A DNA stretch of 14,861 nt from Opitutia bacterium UBA7441. Lineage in GTDB: Bacteria > Verrucomicrobiota > Verrucomicrobiia > Opitutales > Coraliomargaritaceae. The notes beneath the pieces are model-generated. The model worked only from the letters and a program-made list of their open reading frames with translations, did no database searches and had not been told where the DNA came from. Of this stretch, positions 6,819 through 13,664 are shown piece after piece. The first letter of the stretch is position 1. Every line of letters starts with the position of its first letter. The DNA lies in NCBI GenBank assembly GCA_002480015.1, contig DLQD01000129.1, positions 1 to 14,861 on the forward strand, written 5' to 3'. The position numbers and the translations under genes were made by a program.

Positions 6819-6935
6819 GTAAATTCAGAGTAAGGACGGCGTAAAGGCACTGTGAATAGTCGGCAAGACAGCACTAGCCACTTTACTCAGAAGGAAAGCA
6901 ATGATCTAGGTGGTCTACTTCCCCAAAACCTATGC

Positions 6936-9900
6936 ATGAAAACCGTTAGACCTCCTGCCCCCGTTACCATCATACTCAGCCTATTTTTTTTGACCTCATT
7001 CAGCTCGGCCCTGACACATTATTCTATTGAGGGAATAGCACTACCGACAGCCGAACGCATCATCAAAGTAGCGACCAATACACAGCTAAATGACGCCATC
7101 CAAAACGCCCAACCGGGAGATCGTATTGTGATCGCCGATGGTAGTTATAACGGACTCAATCTAGTCGGACTAAAAGGGACGGAGGATAAACCAATTGTCT
7201 TCACCGCCGAGAATCCACGCAGCGCGATTATTTCAGGATCGGCCAGCGGCCGCAACTCTCGCCTGTCCGATTGCGAATATCTAGAGTTTCACAACATGCG
7301 CTTCACCGGAGGCAGTGTATGGGGATTCACAATGGGGCCGGCTTACTCCACCGATTCCACCTTGGGCTGTCGTCATATTCGAATCATCGGCTGTGAGATT
7401 GACGGAGCTGGCCAGGTTCTACTCAAAGTAAACGGCAACAGTTCTCATATCCAAATTATTGGAAATACTCTATACGACTCAGGGATGAGCGGCTATGGAA
7501 AGCCTTATGCCGAGGGTATCTACATAGGCGACGGCGGAAATATGACCGATCGCTCACATGACATACTCGTTCAAGGCAACCACCTCTACAACATCGGCAA
7601 TGACAACAACTGGGGCGAAGGTATCGATATCAAAGTGCAAGTTTACAACATCGCCGTAGTCGACAACCTGATCGAAAGAGTCCGCGTCAACTCGCAAGGA
7701 GCGATCACCGTTCTAGTGAATGACTCTCCATACCCCAACGGGCAAACCGACCCGAATATCTTGATCGCGCGGAATATTATCCACGACGTTCGGAAGCGTA
7801 GTGGCGGTTGGAACGGTGCGGGTATATCCGCCAGTTCCAACGGAGTCACAATTGTCAACAACCTGATCTGGGATACCGATGAAGCATCGATCACAGCAAC
7901 CCGAAACGCAGCCAACACGACCGGGGGCTTTAAAGTCTATAATAACACTCTGTGGGATGGCATACTCGTCAACCAAAGCAGCATCGGCAATGCCAATAAC
8001 CCCGTGGACCCGGACTTGAGAAACAACCTGATCCGTGGATTCGGAGGCACAGCCACCGATTTATCAGCGAGTTCGAGCGATTTCATCGGCCCCCTCGATG
8101 GCGAGGCCGTGGCCGACGGGTTCACTGGATCGGGCTTTCAGCTCGCAGCCAGCTCCCCCGCCGTCGGCTCTGGTGCCGCGCTCGCGGAACTGAGCGACGA
8201 CCTCCTCAGACTGACACGTCCCTCCAATGGCTACAGTTATGGCGCCTTCGAAGCCGTCACAGGCAGTACACCCATCTTCTATCATGTGAACTTCGACCTC
8301 AGCACGGGCGGATATTTGGAGGGCGACCTCTCGCAAGTGCTGGCGGAAGGGAGCGACGCAAGTAGCGTAACGGCCATCCCGTTGAGCGGTTTTGAATTTG
8401 CTGGCTGGAGCGGTGACTTCACGAGCAGCGAAAACCCCCTGACCGTGTCTAGGGTCGCAGAGAATCTCTCTATCTTTGCCAGCTTTGTCGAAGTCAACAA
8501 TCCAGTGGATCCCAATTTTTCACTCGCTGCTGCCGTCAACTGCGCGGGAGAAAGTTATCTGGCAAGCGACGGCGTGCTCTACGAGGCGGACAAGTATTTT
8601 ACTGATGGACAGACTTCAGTCCGCTATTCGGTAATCAACGGCACCACGGATGATCCGCTCTACCATTCCGAACGCTACGGAGCCTTCAGTTATGCCGTCC
8701 CCCTGCCAGACGGAGACTATACAGTGACGTTGATGTTTACTGAAACCTACTGGACAAGCGAAAGCAGTCGTGTGTTTGACGTCTACGTGGAACAGCAGAG
8801 AAGCATCGCCGATCTAGATATTTTTAAAGAGGTCGGTTCAGACACTGCATATGTCATCAAATTACCGGTTTATCTGAGGGACGGCGTCATCAACATCGAA
8901 CTACTGGCCACCGAAGATAAAGCCAAACTCTCGGCCTTCCGGATTGAAAAGGGAATCGACCCGTCACTACTCGAACCCGATCCCTTCACCGTCGAATTCA
9001 TTGCGACAGCCAACGGTACAATTCAGGGTGATTTACTTCAAAGCATCTCCACGGGCGAAACCACTTCACAAGTCGAAGCGGTGCCGGACGAAGGCTATCG
9101 CTTTACCGGCTGGACGGGAGACTATGTCGGAGGGGAGAACCCCCTGACGATTATGAACGTGATCCATGACGTGCAGATCAAGGCCAACTTCGAACCCGTT
9201 TTAAGCAAAGAACTGAAATACGCAATCAACTGTGGAGGCTCGAGCTACCTCGCTGCAGATGGAATTCTTTACTCGGCAGACCGTTACTATAGCGGTGGCG
9301 TGAGTGGCGCGAAGACGGATGATGTGGCGGGCACCGAAGATGATCCGCTCTACAAATCCTACCGATTCAAATACACCGAATATGGCTTCCCGGTGGAAAA
9401 TGGCCTTTACAGGGTGACACTTAAACTGGTCGAATCCTATTGGACTGCAGACGACCGCCGTATTTTCGACATCATAATGGAAGGTGAAGTGCGGATCAAA
9501 AATTTGGATCTACACAAAATCGTCGGCCACGATTATGCTTATGATGTGAGTCAAGACGTTAAAGTGGCCGACGGTCAACTCGACATTTCCAATCCGGCAT
9601 CTTTGGATAACGGGAGCATCGCGGCTATCCTGATCGAACGCATCGATACAGATTCCTTTGATAGCGATAATGACGGATTGACGGATCTGCTGGAACTTGC
9701 GCTAAAGCTCAATCCATTCGATTCCTCCGACGCATCCAAAAATAGTCCAAAGGGTGGAGTCGTCCAGAGTAATGAAGAGAAATTCCTAGAGCTCAGCTTC
9801 CGCCGCATAGTAGGTGGATCGGGTAATGCCGCCGATGGTTACGCAGTTAACGGCCTACATTATAAGGTCGAATGTAGTCCATCACTGAGCGGCGAGTGGC

Positions 9901-10043
9901 TCACTGGCAGCAGCTTACTTCAAGAGGAAGGTACGCCCATAGATAATGGCGATGGGACCGAAACCGTTCGCGTAAAGGTTAAAACCCCGATTAGAGACAA
10001 CCCGACTCAGTTCGTCCGACTAAAAGTCTCAAGAATCCAATAA
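6936..10043 (+). CDS. Large secreted beta-helix protein with duplicated InlB-like and malectin-like modules
   Basis: Exported protein of 1035 residues when read from ATG 6936. The N-terminus is a signal peptide (MKTVRPPAP, then VTIILSLFFLTSFSSALT). Residues about 44-442 form a right-handed parallel beta-helix, opening with LNDAIQNAQPGDRIVIADGS, a start also seen in polysaccharide lyases such as PL6, and rich in N-x-I/L turns. Residues 448-518 are an InlB/Flg_new-type repeat (FAGWSGDFTSSENPLTV). Residues 529-672 are malectin-like (AVNCAGESYL...FDVYVE). Residues 683-754 repeat the InlB type (FTGWTGDYVGGENPLTI) and 760-904 the malectin type (AINCGGSSYL...FDIIMEG). Residues 904-932 hold DSDNDGLTDLLE, a calcium-type Asp motif, and 945-1035 a C-terminal domain. 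The frame is open to GTG 6852, adding 28 polar residues with a closer AAAGG, but the signal peptide favours 6936. Catalysis is unproven; carbohydrate binding is likely. Confidence 0.88.
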   Translation: MKTVRPPAPVTIILSLFFLTSFSSALTHYSIEGIALPTAERIIKVATNTQLNDAIQNAQPGDRIVIADGSYNGLNLVGLKGTEDKPIVFTAENPRSAIISGSASGRNSRLSDCEYLEFHNMRFTGGSVWGFTMGPAYSTDSTLGCRHIRIIGCEIDGAGQVLLKVNGNSSHIQIIGNTLYDSGMSGYGKPYAEGIYIGDGGNMTDRSHDILVQGNHLYNIGNDNNWGEGIDIKVQVYNIAVVDNLIERVRVNSQGAITVLVNDSPYPNGQTDPNILIARNIIHDVRKRSGGWNGAGISASSNGVTIVNNLIWDTDEASITATRNAANTTGGFKVYNNTLWDGILVNQSSIGNANNPVDPDLRNNLIRGFGGTATDLSASSSDFIGPLDGEAVADGFTGSGFQLAASSPAVGSGAALAELSDDLLRLTRPSNGYSYGAFEAVTGSTPIFYHVNFDLSTGGYLEGDLSQVLAEGSDASSVTAIPLSGFEFAGWSGDFTSSENPLTVSRVAENLSIFASFVEVNNPVDPNFSLAAAVNCAGESYLASDGVLYEADKYFTDGQTSVRYSVINGTTDDPLYHSERYGAFSYAVPLPDGDYTVTLMFTETYWTSESSRVFDVYVEQQRSIADLDIFKEVGSDTAYVIKLPVYLRDGVINIELLATEDKAKLSAFRIEKGIDPSLLEPDPFTVEFIATANGTIQGDLLQSISTGETTSQVEAVPDEGYRFTGWTGDYVGGENPLTIMNVIHDVQIKANFEPVLSKELKYAINCGGSSYLAADGILYSADRYYSGGVSGAKTDDVAGTEDDPLYKSYRFKYTEYGFPVENGLYRVTLKLVESYWTADDRRIFDIIMEGEVRIKNLDLHKIVGHDYAYDVSQDVKVADGQLDISNPASLDNGSIAAILIERIDTDSFDSDNDGLTDLLELALKLNPFDSSDASKNSPKGGVVQSNEEKFLELSFRRIVGGSGNAADGYAVNGLHYKVECSPSLSGEWLTGSSLLQEEGTPIDNGDGTETVRVKVKTPIRDNPTQFVRLKVSRIQ

Positions 10044-10047
10044 TACA

Positions 10048-10077
10048 AAGTCCCGTGCCTGCCATAGCACGGGACTT
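10048..10077. terminator. Bidirectional intrinsic terminator
   Basis: AAGTCCCGTGC (10048-10058) and GCACGGGACTT (10067-10077) form a perfect 11-bp G+C-rich stem with an 8-base loop. It starts 4 bases after the stop of the beta-helix gene and lies 25 bases beyond the stop of the convergent GT26 gene. On the minus strand the stem is followed by a T-rich run (CTTTGTATTATT); on the plus strand the tail is weaker (TTAAAATTAG). It most likely ends both transcripts. Confidence 0.85.
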
Positions 10078-10102
10078 AAAATTAGCTGAAAGTTAGTCTA
10101 CG

Positions 10103-10903
10103 TTATCGTAATCGCTCGGAAACATACTGCCTGAAAAAATAGAAGACAAACCTAGGGTTGTGCCAGACATAGCGTCGCCAAAGACGTTTAGGCTCCATCA
10201 CCAGACGGAAAAGCCATTCTAGGCCAGCTCTCTGCATCCACACCGGCGACTGCTTGACCCGTCCGCTATGAAAGTCGAAGGCTGCACCCACGCCCAACAT
10301 GGGGAGCATCAATTTCCCCTTGTGAGCAGCCATCCAGCGTTCCTGTTTCGGGCAGCCGATTCCAACGAATAAGACCTGCGCGCCTGACGCTCTGATCTCC
10401 TCAGTATAAGCAGCATCCTCTTCCCCAGACAATGGGCGAAAGGGGGGCGAAATCGCACAGACCACTTCGATGCGGGTAAAGCGACGCTTAAGGAAACTAA
10501 CAAAATCTGCCAAGCTATCTCTGGTGCCCCCAAATAGGCCAATTTTGATACCTCGACGGGCCGCATCGGCACAAATGTGTAAAGTCATATCCGGCCCGTA
10601 GACCCGGGTAGCGTGCGACACACCCAGCGCACGTAGACTCCAAACCAAGGGCACACCATCGGGCGTAATTAGATCTCCTTGATTTGTGATTTTACGATAT
10701 TCTGCATCGTCCCAGCCTTCCATAAGAACGTGAACGTTTGCCGCGCACACATAGCGGGATTCGCCCTGCTCCGCCCAGCGCAAAATACGAGTTGTCGCAT
10801 CGGCATACGAGGTGACATCCAACCTCTGGCCGATAACATATCTGTGCTCAAGTTCTTCAGATGGAAGAATTCTGGCACTGGCTTGGTGTGCTGGCTCACT
10901 CAT
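10103..10903 (-). CDS. WecG/TagA/CpsF family glycosyltransferase (GT26)
   Basis: Membrane-associated glycosyltransferase of 266 residues. Family members add the second sugar, often ManNAc or ManNAcA, to an undecaprenyl-diphosphate-linked sugar in teichoic acid, enterobacterial common antigen or capsule synthesis. Motifs are complete: ANVHVLMEG 55-63, ITPDGVPLVWSLRALG 79-94 (the Asp of this motif is the proposed catalytic residue in TagA), VYGPDMT 101-107, IGLFGG 121-126, LFVGIGCPKQERWMA 178-192, LGVGAAFDFHSGRVKQSPVW 203-222, and the C-terminal GLEWLFRLVMEPKRLWRRY 227-245. The last basic, aromatic segment corresponds to the membrane-binding appendage of TagA. It is the last gene of the minus-strand glycan operon: 6 bases follow the acetyltransferase stop, and the bidirectional terminator lies beyond its own stop. 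Acceptor and donor are not determinable here; the WbaP-type enzyme across the beta-helix gene may supply the acceptor. Confidence 0.95.
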   Translation of the reverse strand: MSEPAHQASARILPSEELEHRYVIGQRLDVTSYADATTRILRWAEQGESRYVCAANVHVLMEGWDDAEYRKITNQGDLITPDGVPLVWSLRALGVSHATRVYGPDMTLHICADAARRGIKIGLFGGTRDSLADFVSFLKRRFTRIEVVCAISPPFRPLSGEEDAAYTEEIRASGAQVLFVGIGCPKQERWMAAHKGKLMLPMLGVGAAFDFHSGRVKQSPVWMQRAGLEWLFRLVMEPKRLWRRYVWHNPRFVFYFFRQYVSERLR

Positions 10904-10909
10904 AGCAAT

Positions 10910-11452
10910 TTATCGACCGAGTGCCCGGCGGTGCTTCACAGCATCCGCTTGTGAAAGAAAACGAGTCGCGACTTTACGCGCGGGCACACCAGCATAAATC
11001 GAAAGCGGGTCAACATCCCGAGTCACGACGGAACCTGCTGCGATGATGCTCCCATAACCAACTCGAACGCCGCTCATAATAATCGCACGATAACCGATCC
11101 AGACATCCTCCTCGATCACGATTTTCTCATCCAGCCCTTTCCAATTATATGCGGTATCACGTATTTGAGGCGCCAGACGAATTGGTACACCTGGAAGTTG
11201 ATAATGGTGGTCGTATTTACCGACCAAAGAAACAAAGTTCGCTAGTATGACATTATCGCCGATTTCAACATCACACCCGATTTCGGAAAAGCGCCCGATG
11301 TAGAAGTTCTTACCAATCCGAATACTGTGCTTGCCATAGAGAAAAACCTGCCGGCCTGCGTGGAAACCGGCTCCGATTTGGTAATGGCGCCACTTCACCT
11401 TGACTAGATAGAAGTCACGCAAGTCTTTGAGCCATTTTACCGGATTCATCAT
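10910..11452 (-). CDS. Left-handed beta-helix acyltransferase (WcaF/NodL/maa-like)
   Basis: Cytoplasmic trimeric acetyltransferase of 180 residues, probably acetylating a sugar of the surface glycan from acetyl-CoA. Hexapeptide repeats are evident: GKHSIRIGKNFYIGRF (40-55), GCDVEIGDNVILANFVSLVG (59-78), KIVIEEDVWIGYRAIIMSGV (110-129) and RVGYGSIIAAGSVVTRDV (130-147). The family-typical end is YAGVPARKVATRF (153-165). The loop DHHY (81-84) supplies histidines where the catalytic His of CAT-like enzymes lies. The frame is open to 11596, but the extra 48 residues overlap the upstream glycosyltransferase gene and are Cys/Leu-rich shadow sequence. GGGAG 7 bases before ATG 11452 supports this start; an immediately following ATG (11449) is an alternative. 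It sits 25 bases after the GT2-like stop and 6 before the GT26 start. The acceptor is unknown. Confidence 0.88.
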   Translation of the reverse strand: MMNPVKWLKDLRDFYLVKVKWRHYQIGAGFHAGRQVFLYGKHSIRIGKNFYIGRFSEIGCDVEIGDNVILANFVSLVGKYDHHYQLPGVPIRLAPQIRDTAYNWKGLDEKIVIEEDVWIGYRAIIMSGVRVGYGSIIAAGSVVTRDVDPLSIYAGVPARKVATRFLSQADAVKHRRALGR

Positions 11453-11459
11453 TCTATAT

Positions 11460-11464
11460 CTCCC
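11460..11464 (-). promoter_or_regulatory. Ribosome binding site deciding the acetyltransferase start
   Basis: GGGAG on the minus strand ends 7 bases before ATG 11450-11452. It is the best Shine-Dalgarno-like site near the 5' end of this frame and argues against the longer frame that starts at 11596 inside the neighbouring gene. Confidence 0.6.
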
Positions 11465-11477
11465 ACTCGGACTAGGG

Positions 11478-12425
11478 TCAAAGGTGAGCGCTGGAAATTC
11501 GCTGATGCCGCACGTTTGCAAATAAAGCAGCGCGCACTCTACGCAGTAGCCAAGACATACGAACCGGAAGTGATTTACTGTGCACTCCGTCTTCAAACCA
11601 ATGGTCTATAAGCGGGTCGACCTCGACTCGCTCTGGATGCACGAGCGGGAAACACTGACTGAACGCTGCGGTTTCCATGCCTTGAAAATGGGCCGTCTGA
11701 GTGCCGTCCGCATTAAAACCAATGTTCTCGGTCAAATTCCTTCTGGGGATGACAACACTACCTTCCTTCTGCCAGATCGTGAGTAGGAAACGATAAGCCC
11801 AGCTATCGCGCCGTTGATTCTCAACTTGTCGAAATATCCAATCCCAATAGAAACAAGCGCGTGGCCCACACAACACCCGACGACAGATGTCTCGCCAGAT
11901 TTCTTTATGCCGCCATCCATCCAGCGACGGATCGAACTCATCCCATGCGCGCTTCCAGGTCGCCCATCCCCAACACTCGAAATAGTTAGAGAATCCGTAG
12001 TCCGCTGGAATTGCCAGAGGCTCAGACCGTCGGTTGTGCCCCGAGATGGCAAAGACCTCGGGACTGCCTGCAAACCGCGCCAAAAGCTCTTCAGAAAAAC
12101 GAAAGAACGAGGGGTCGGCAATCACATCGTCCTCAAGGATGATGCCCGCCTCGCAATCTCTCAAAAACCAGGAAATGCCGTCAGATACGTTTTGGAAGCA
12201 ACCTAGGTTTTTTTGACGGTACAATCGTTTCACCTCACACGCCCACGGAAGGTCATCAAGAATCGACCGAACCTTCGCGACCTTTTCGGCTTCACCTCTA
12301 TGATTCGTTCGGGCTCCATCACAGAGTAGCCACACCTGCTTCGGCGCAACCACTTGCAAGCTCTGAACTTGGCGCAGAGTGCTCTCGGGGCGGTTAAAGT
12401 GAATAAGTAAAACAGGTGTGTTCAT
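11478..12425 (-). CDS. GT2/GNT-I-like glycosyltransferase (HlpA-like family)
   Basis: Predicted nucleotide-sugar glycosyltransferase of 315 residues of the kind often labelled 'hemolytic protein HlpA-like', in truth a GT-A fold enzyme. It starts with LLIHFNRPESTLRQVQSL (6-23), followed by LLCDGART (33-40). The metal-binding acidic motif is IILEDDVIADPSFFRF (95-110), with E98-D99-D100 in the DxD position. Further family marks are FAISGHN (125-131), ECWGWATWKRAWDEFD (150-165), the aromatic YWDWIF (193-198), and TENIGFNADGTQT (232-244). No membrane helix is present, so it is probably cytoplasmic and acts at the inner face of the membrane. The start lies 3 bases after the GT4-like stop, and 25 bases separate its stop from the acetyltransferase, fitting one transcript. 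The linkage and sugar are unknown. Confidence 0.88.
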   Translation of the reverse strand: MNTPVLLIHFNRPESTLRQVQSLQVVAPKQVWLLCDGARTNHRGEAEKVAKVRSILDDLPWACEVKRLYRQKNLGCFQNVSDGISWFLRDCEAGIILEDDVIADPSFFRFSEELLARFAGSPEVFAISGHNRRSEPLAIPADYGFSNYFECWGWATWKRAWDEFDPSLDGWRHKEIWRDICRRVLCGPRACFYWDWIFRQVENQRRDSWAYRFLLTIWQKEGSVVIPRRNLTENIGFNADGTQTAHFQGMETAAFSQCFPLVHPERVEVDPLIDHWFEDGVHSKSLPVRMSWLLRRVRAALFANVRHQRISSAHL

Positions 12426-12428
12426 ACT

Positions 12429-13583
12429 CTAGAGTGAAGTCTGCTTCAAATCGTAGTAAAGATTCGCCAGTGACTGAGCGACCGAGCCCACGACCGCATC
12501 CGTATTCTTATCTATGGTCTCGATACAAATATCGCCCTCGGTCAAATTTTGATCGAGACCAGAGAAATCAAGTGTAAGCAGACGCATTCCGTGCAACTTT
12601 GCCTCAACCGGAGCAAATCCACTCTCCCCGTGTAGCGTCGGGAAGACGAATAGATCATGAGAGAGATAGTAGAAGGACAAGTCCGGGCGGGGAACTTGCC
12701 TTGGATCGATAAAATTAACATTCAACGAGTGCTCTTGTATGTAATCATCATAGATAGGGCGAGCGGGTCCATTGCCCATGATGTTAAACTCGTAACGCAC
12801 GTCCTCAGGTAGCTGTGCCAGTGCCCGCAGTATAACCATAACGCCTTTCCACTCGAGTAGCTTAGCTGTGTGAAAAATCTTTAGTAACTCAGGGTCGATC
12901 GACACCATGGCTCTAGCTTCTTCGACTAGAAAGTCTTCCGCCGAAACCGTAAGAAAGTCTCTTTTAACAATACACTTCTTACGAGCAAAAGCAGGAAGTA
13001 TCACCCGCGTGGCGTCGTTACCGGCACGTAACTCATCGGCCTTCCATAAGGTCAACAGAACAAAGGGATCAAGCAAGGAAACTCGCTGCATTAACATTCG
13101 AAACAGCTCCTTACGCTGAGCTTTAAGTGAAAAGAAGCTGCGAAACCTCAATGGAAATCCGCCGCCTCCACTAAGTGGATCGACTCGAAACTTCCGGCAG
13201 AAGAACCAAAGAAAAGAAGGCCACCTATAAGAACCGTAGGTACTCTTCACCCCAAGATCGAATGCCTCTTGCTTACAGAAGCCCTGAGACCACATATAAA
13301 AGAAGAGCTTAAACTCCCAGAAGTAGGCGGCAACCTGATAACCAGCATAGGGCATCGACTTTAATAGCTTTTCCATACGAGGAGTGAAATCGATCAAATG
13401 CAAAGTCACATTATTGAGACCACTGGTCTCAAGTTGCGCTTCGATTCCAGGATTCGACGAACGGTTCGTGAAGAAGTGCACCTCTTCCGCCTCAGAGGCG
13501 TTTTCCTTTAAGCATTTCCAGCCTAATTCATGTTCACTTCCGCGATTTTCAGAACAGGCGTAAGCTGAGATAGCAGCGCGCAT
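12429..13583 (-). CDS. GT4-like glycosyltransferase with altered conserved motifs
   Basis: GT-B fold glycosyltransferase of 384 residues. The N-terminal half matches a known group of polysaccharide GT4 enzymes: ISAYACSENRGSEHELGW (5-22), FDLGVKSTYGSYRWPSFLW (108-126), and DPLSGGGGFPLRF (135-147). From memory this group usually reads HHVTFGS in place of VKSTYGS and WGPVGGG in place of VDPLSGG, so two otherwise near-invariant sites are changed. The C-terminal half has the donor-domain pattern: AKLLEWKGVMVILRALAQLP (240-259), FNIMGNGP (266-273) and HGESGFAPVEAKLHGMRLL (318-336). The protein ends soon after, with little of the usual final helix. The frame is intact. The ATG at 13583 opens the conserved first strand, without a visible Shine-Dalgarno. 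It follows lhgO after 81 bases and is 3 bases ahead of the GT2-like gene. Base composition is more A+T-rich than the left of the window. Confidence 0.85.
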   Translation of the reverse strand: MRAAISAYACSENRGSEHELGWKCLKENASEAEEVHFFTNRSSNPGIEAQLETSGLNNVTLHLIDFTPRMEKLLKSMPYAGYQVAAYFWEFKLFFYMWSQGFCKQEAFDLGVKSTYGSYRWPSFLWFFCRKFRVDPLSGGGGFPLRFRSFFSLKAQRKELFRMLMQRVSLLDPFVLLTLWKADELRAGNDATRVILPAFARKKCIVKRDFLTVSAEDFLVEEARAMVSIDPELLKIFHTAKLLEWKGVMVILRALAQLPEDVRYEFNIMGNGPARPIYDDYIQEHSLNVNFIDPRQVPRPDLSFYYLSHDLFVFPTLHGESGFAPVEAKLHGMRLLTLDFSGLDQNLTEGDICIETIDKNTDAVVGSVAQSLANLYYDLKQTSL

Positions 13584-13627
13584 AATTTTAGAATATTTTA
13601 TCTGCTGAGGCTGGAAAAACTAATCTA

Positions 13628-13643
13628 TTGGCAGCCATGCCAA
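13628..13643. repeat. Short hairpin between lhgO and the GT4-like gene
   Basis: TTGGCA-GCCA-TGCCAA is a perfect 6-bp inverted repeat with a 4-base loop in the 81-base gap. On the minus strand it lies 21 bases after the lhgO stop and is followed by TAGATTAGTTTTT, so it could be a weak terminator or attenuator, or a protein-binding site before the glycosyltransferase genes. The stem is short and the T-run is displaced, so its function is uncertain. Confidence 0.4.
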
Positions 13644-13664
13644 AAAGACTGGTCCTCTGCTCCC

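Larger units (their letters stand above)
6458..6935. other. Divergent A+T-rich intergenic region
   Basis: This 478-base stretch separates the phosphotransferase (minus) from the large secreted protein (plus). It is visibly richer in A+T than its flanks. It holds the two promoter candidates listed separately, an 8-bp palindrome GAGGCCTC (6677-6684), and an imperfect hairpin AAGGGTT/AAACCTT (6707-6723). An open frame without a usual start codon spans 6624-6833 (see findings). In-frame codons continuous with the downstream gene run from GTG 6852 to 6935 and might be an N-terminal extension. I see no tRNA, riboswitch or known regulator site. Confidence 0.6.

Noticed and set aside
10910..11596. 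Long 228-residue reading of the acetyltransferase
   Set aside because: The additional 48 residues overlap the GT2-like gene, show no acetyltransferase features, and a good ribosome site precedes ATG 11452.
11732..12206. Open frames on both strands inside the GT2-like gene (minus 11732-12121, plus 11814-12206)
   Set aside because: They overlap a coding frame with clear glycosyltransferase motifs (EDD, WGWATW) and have no motif of their own.
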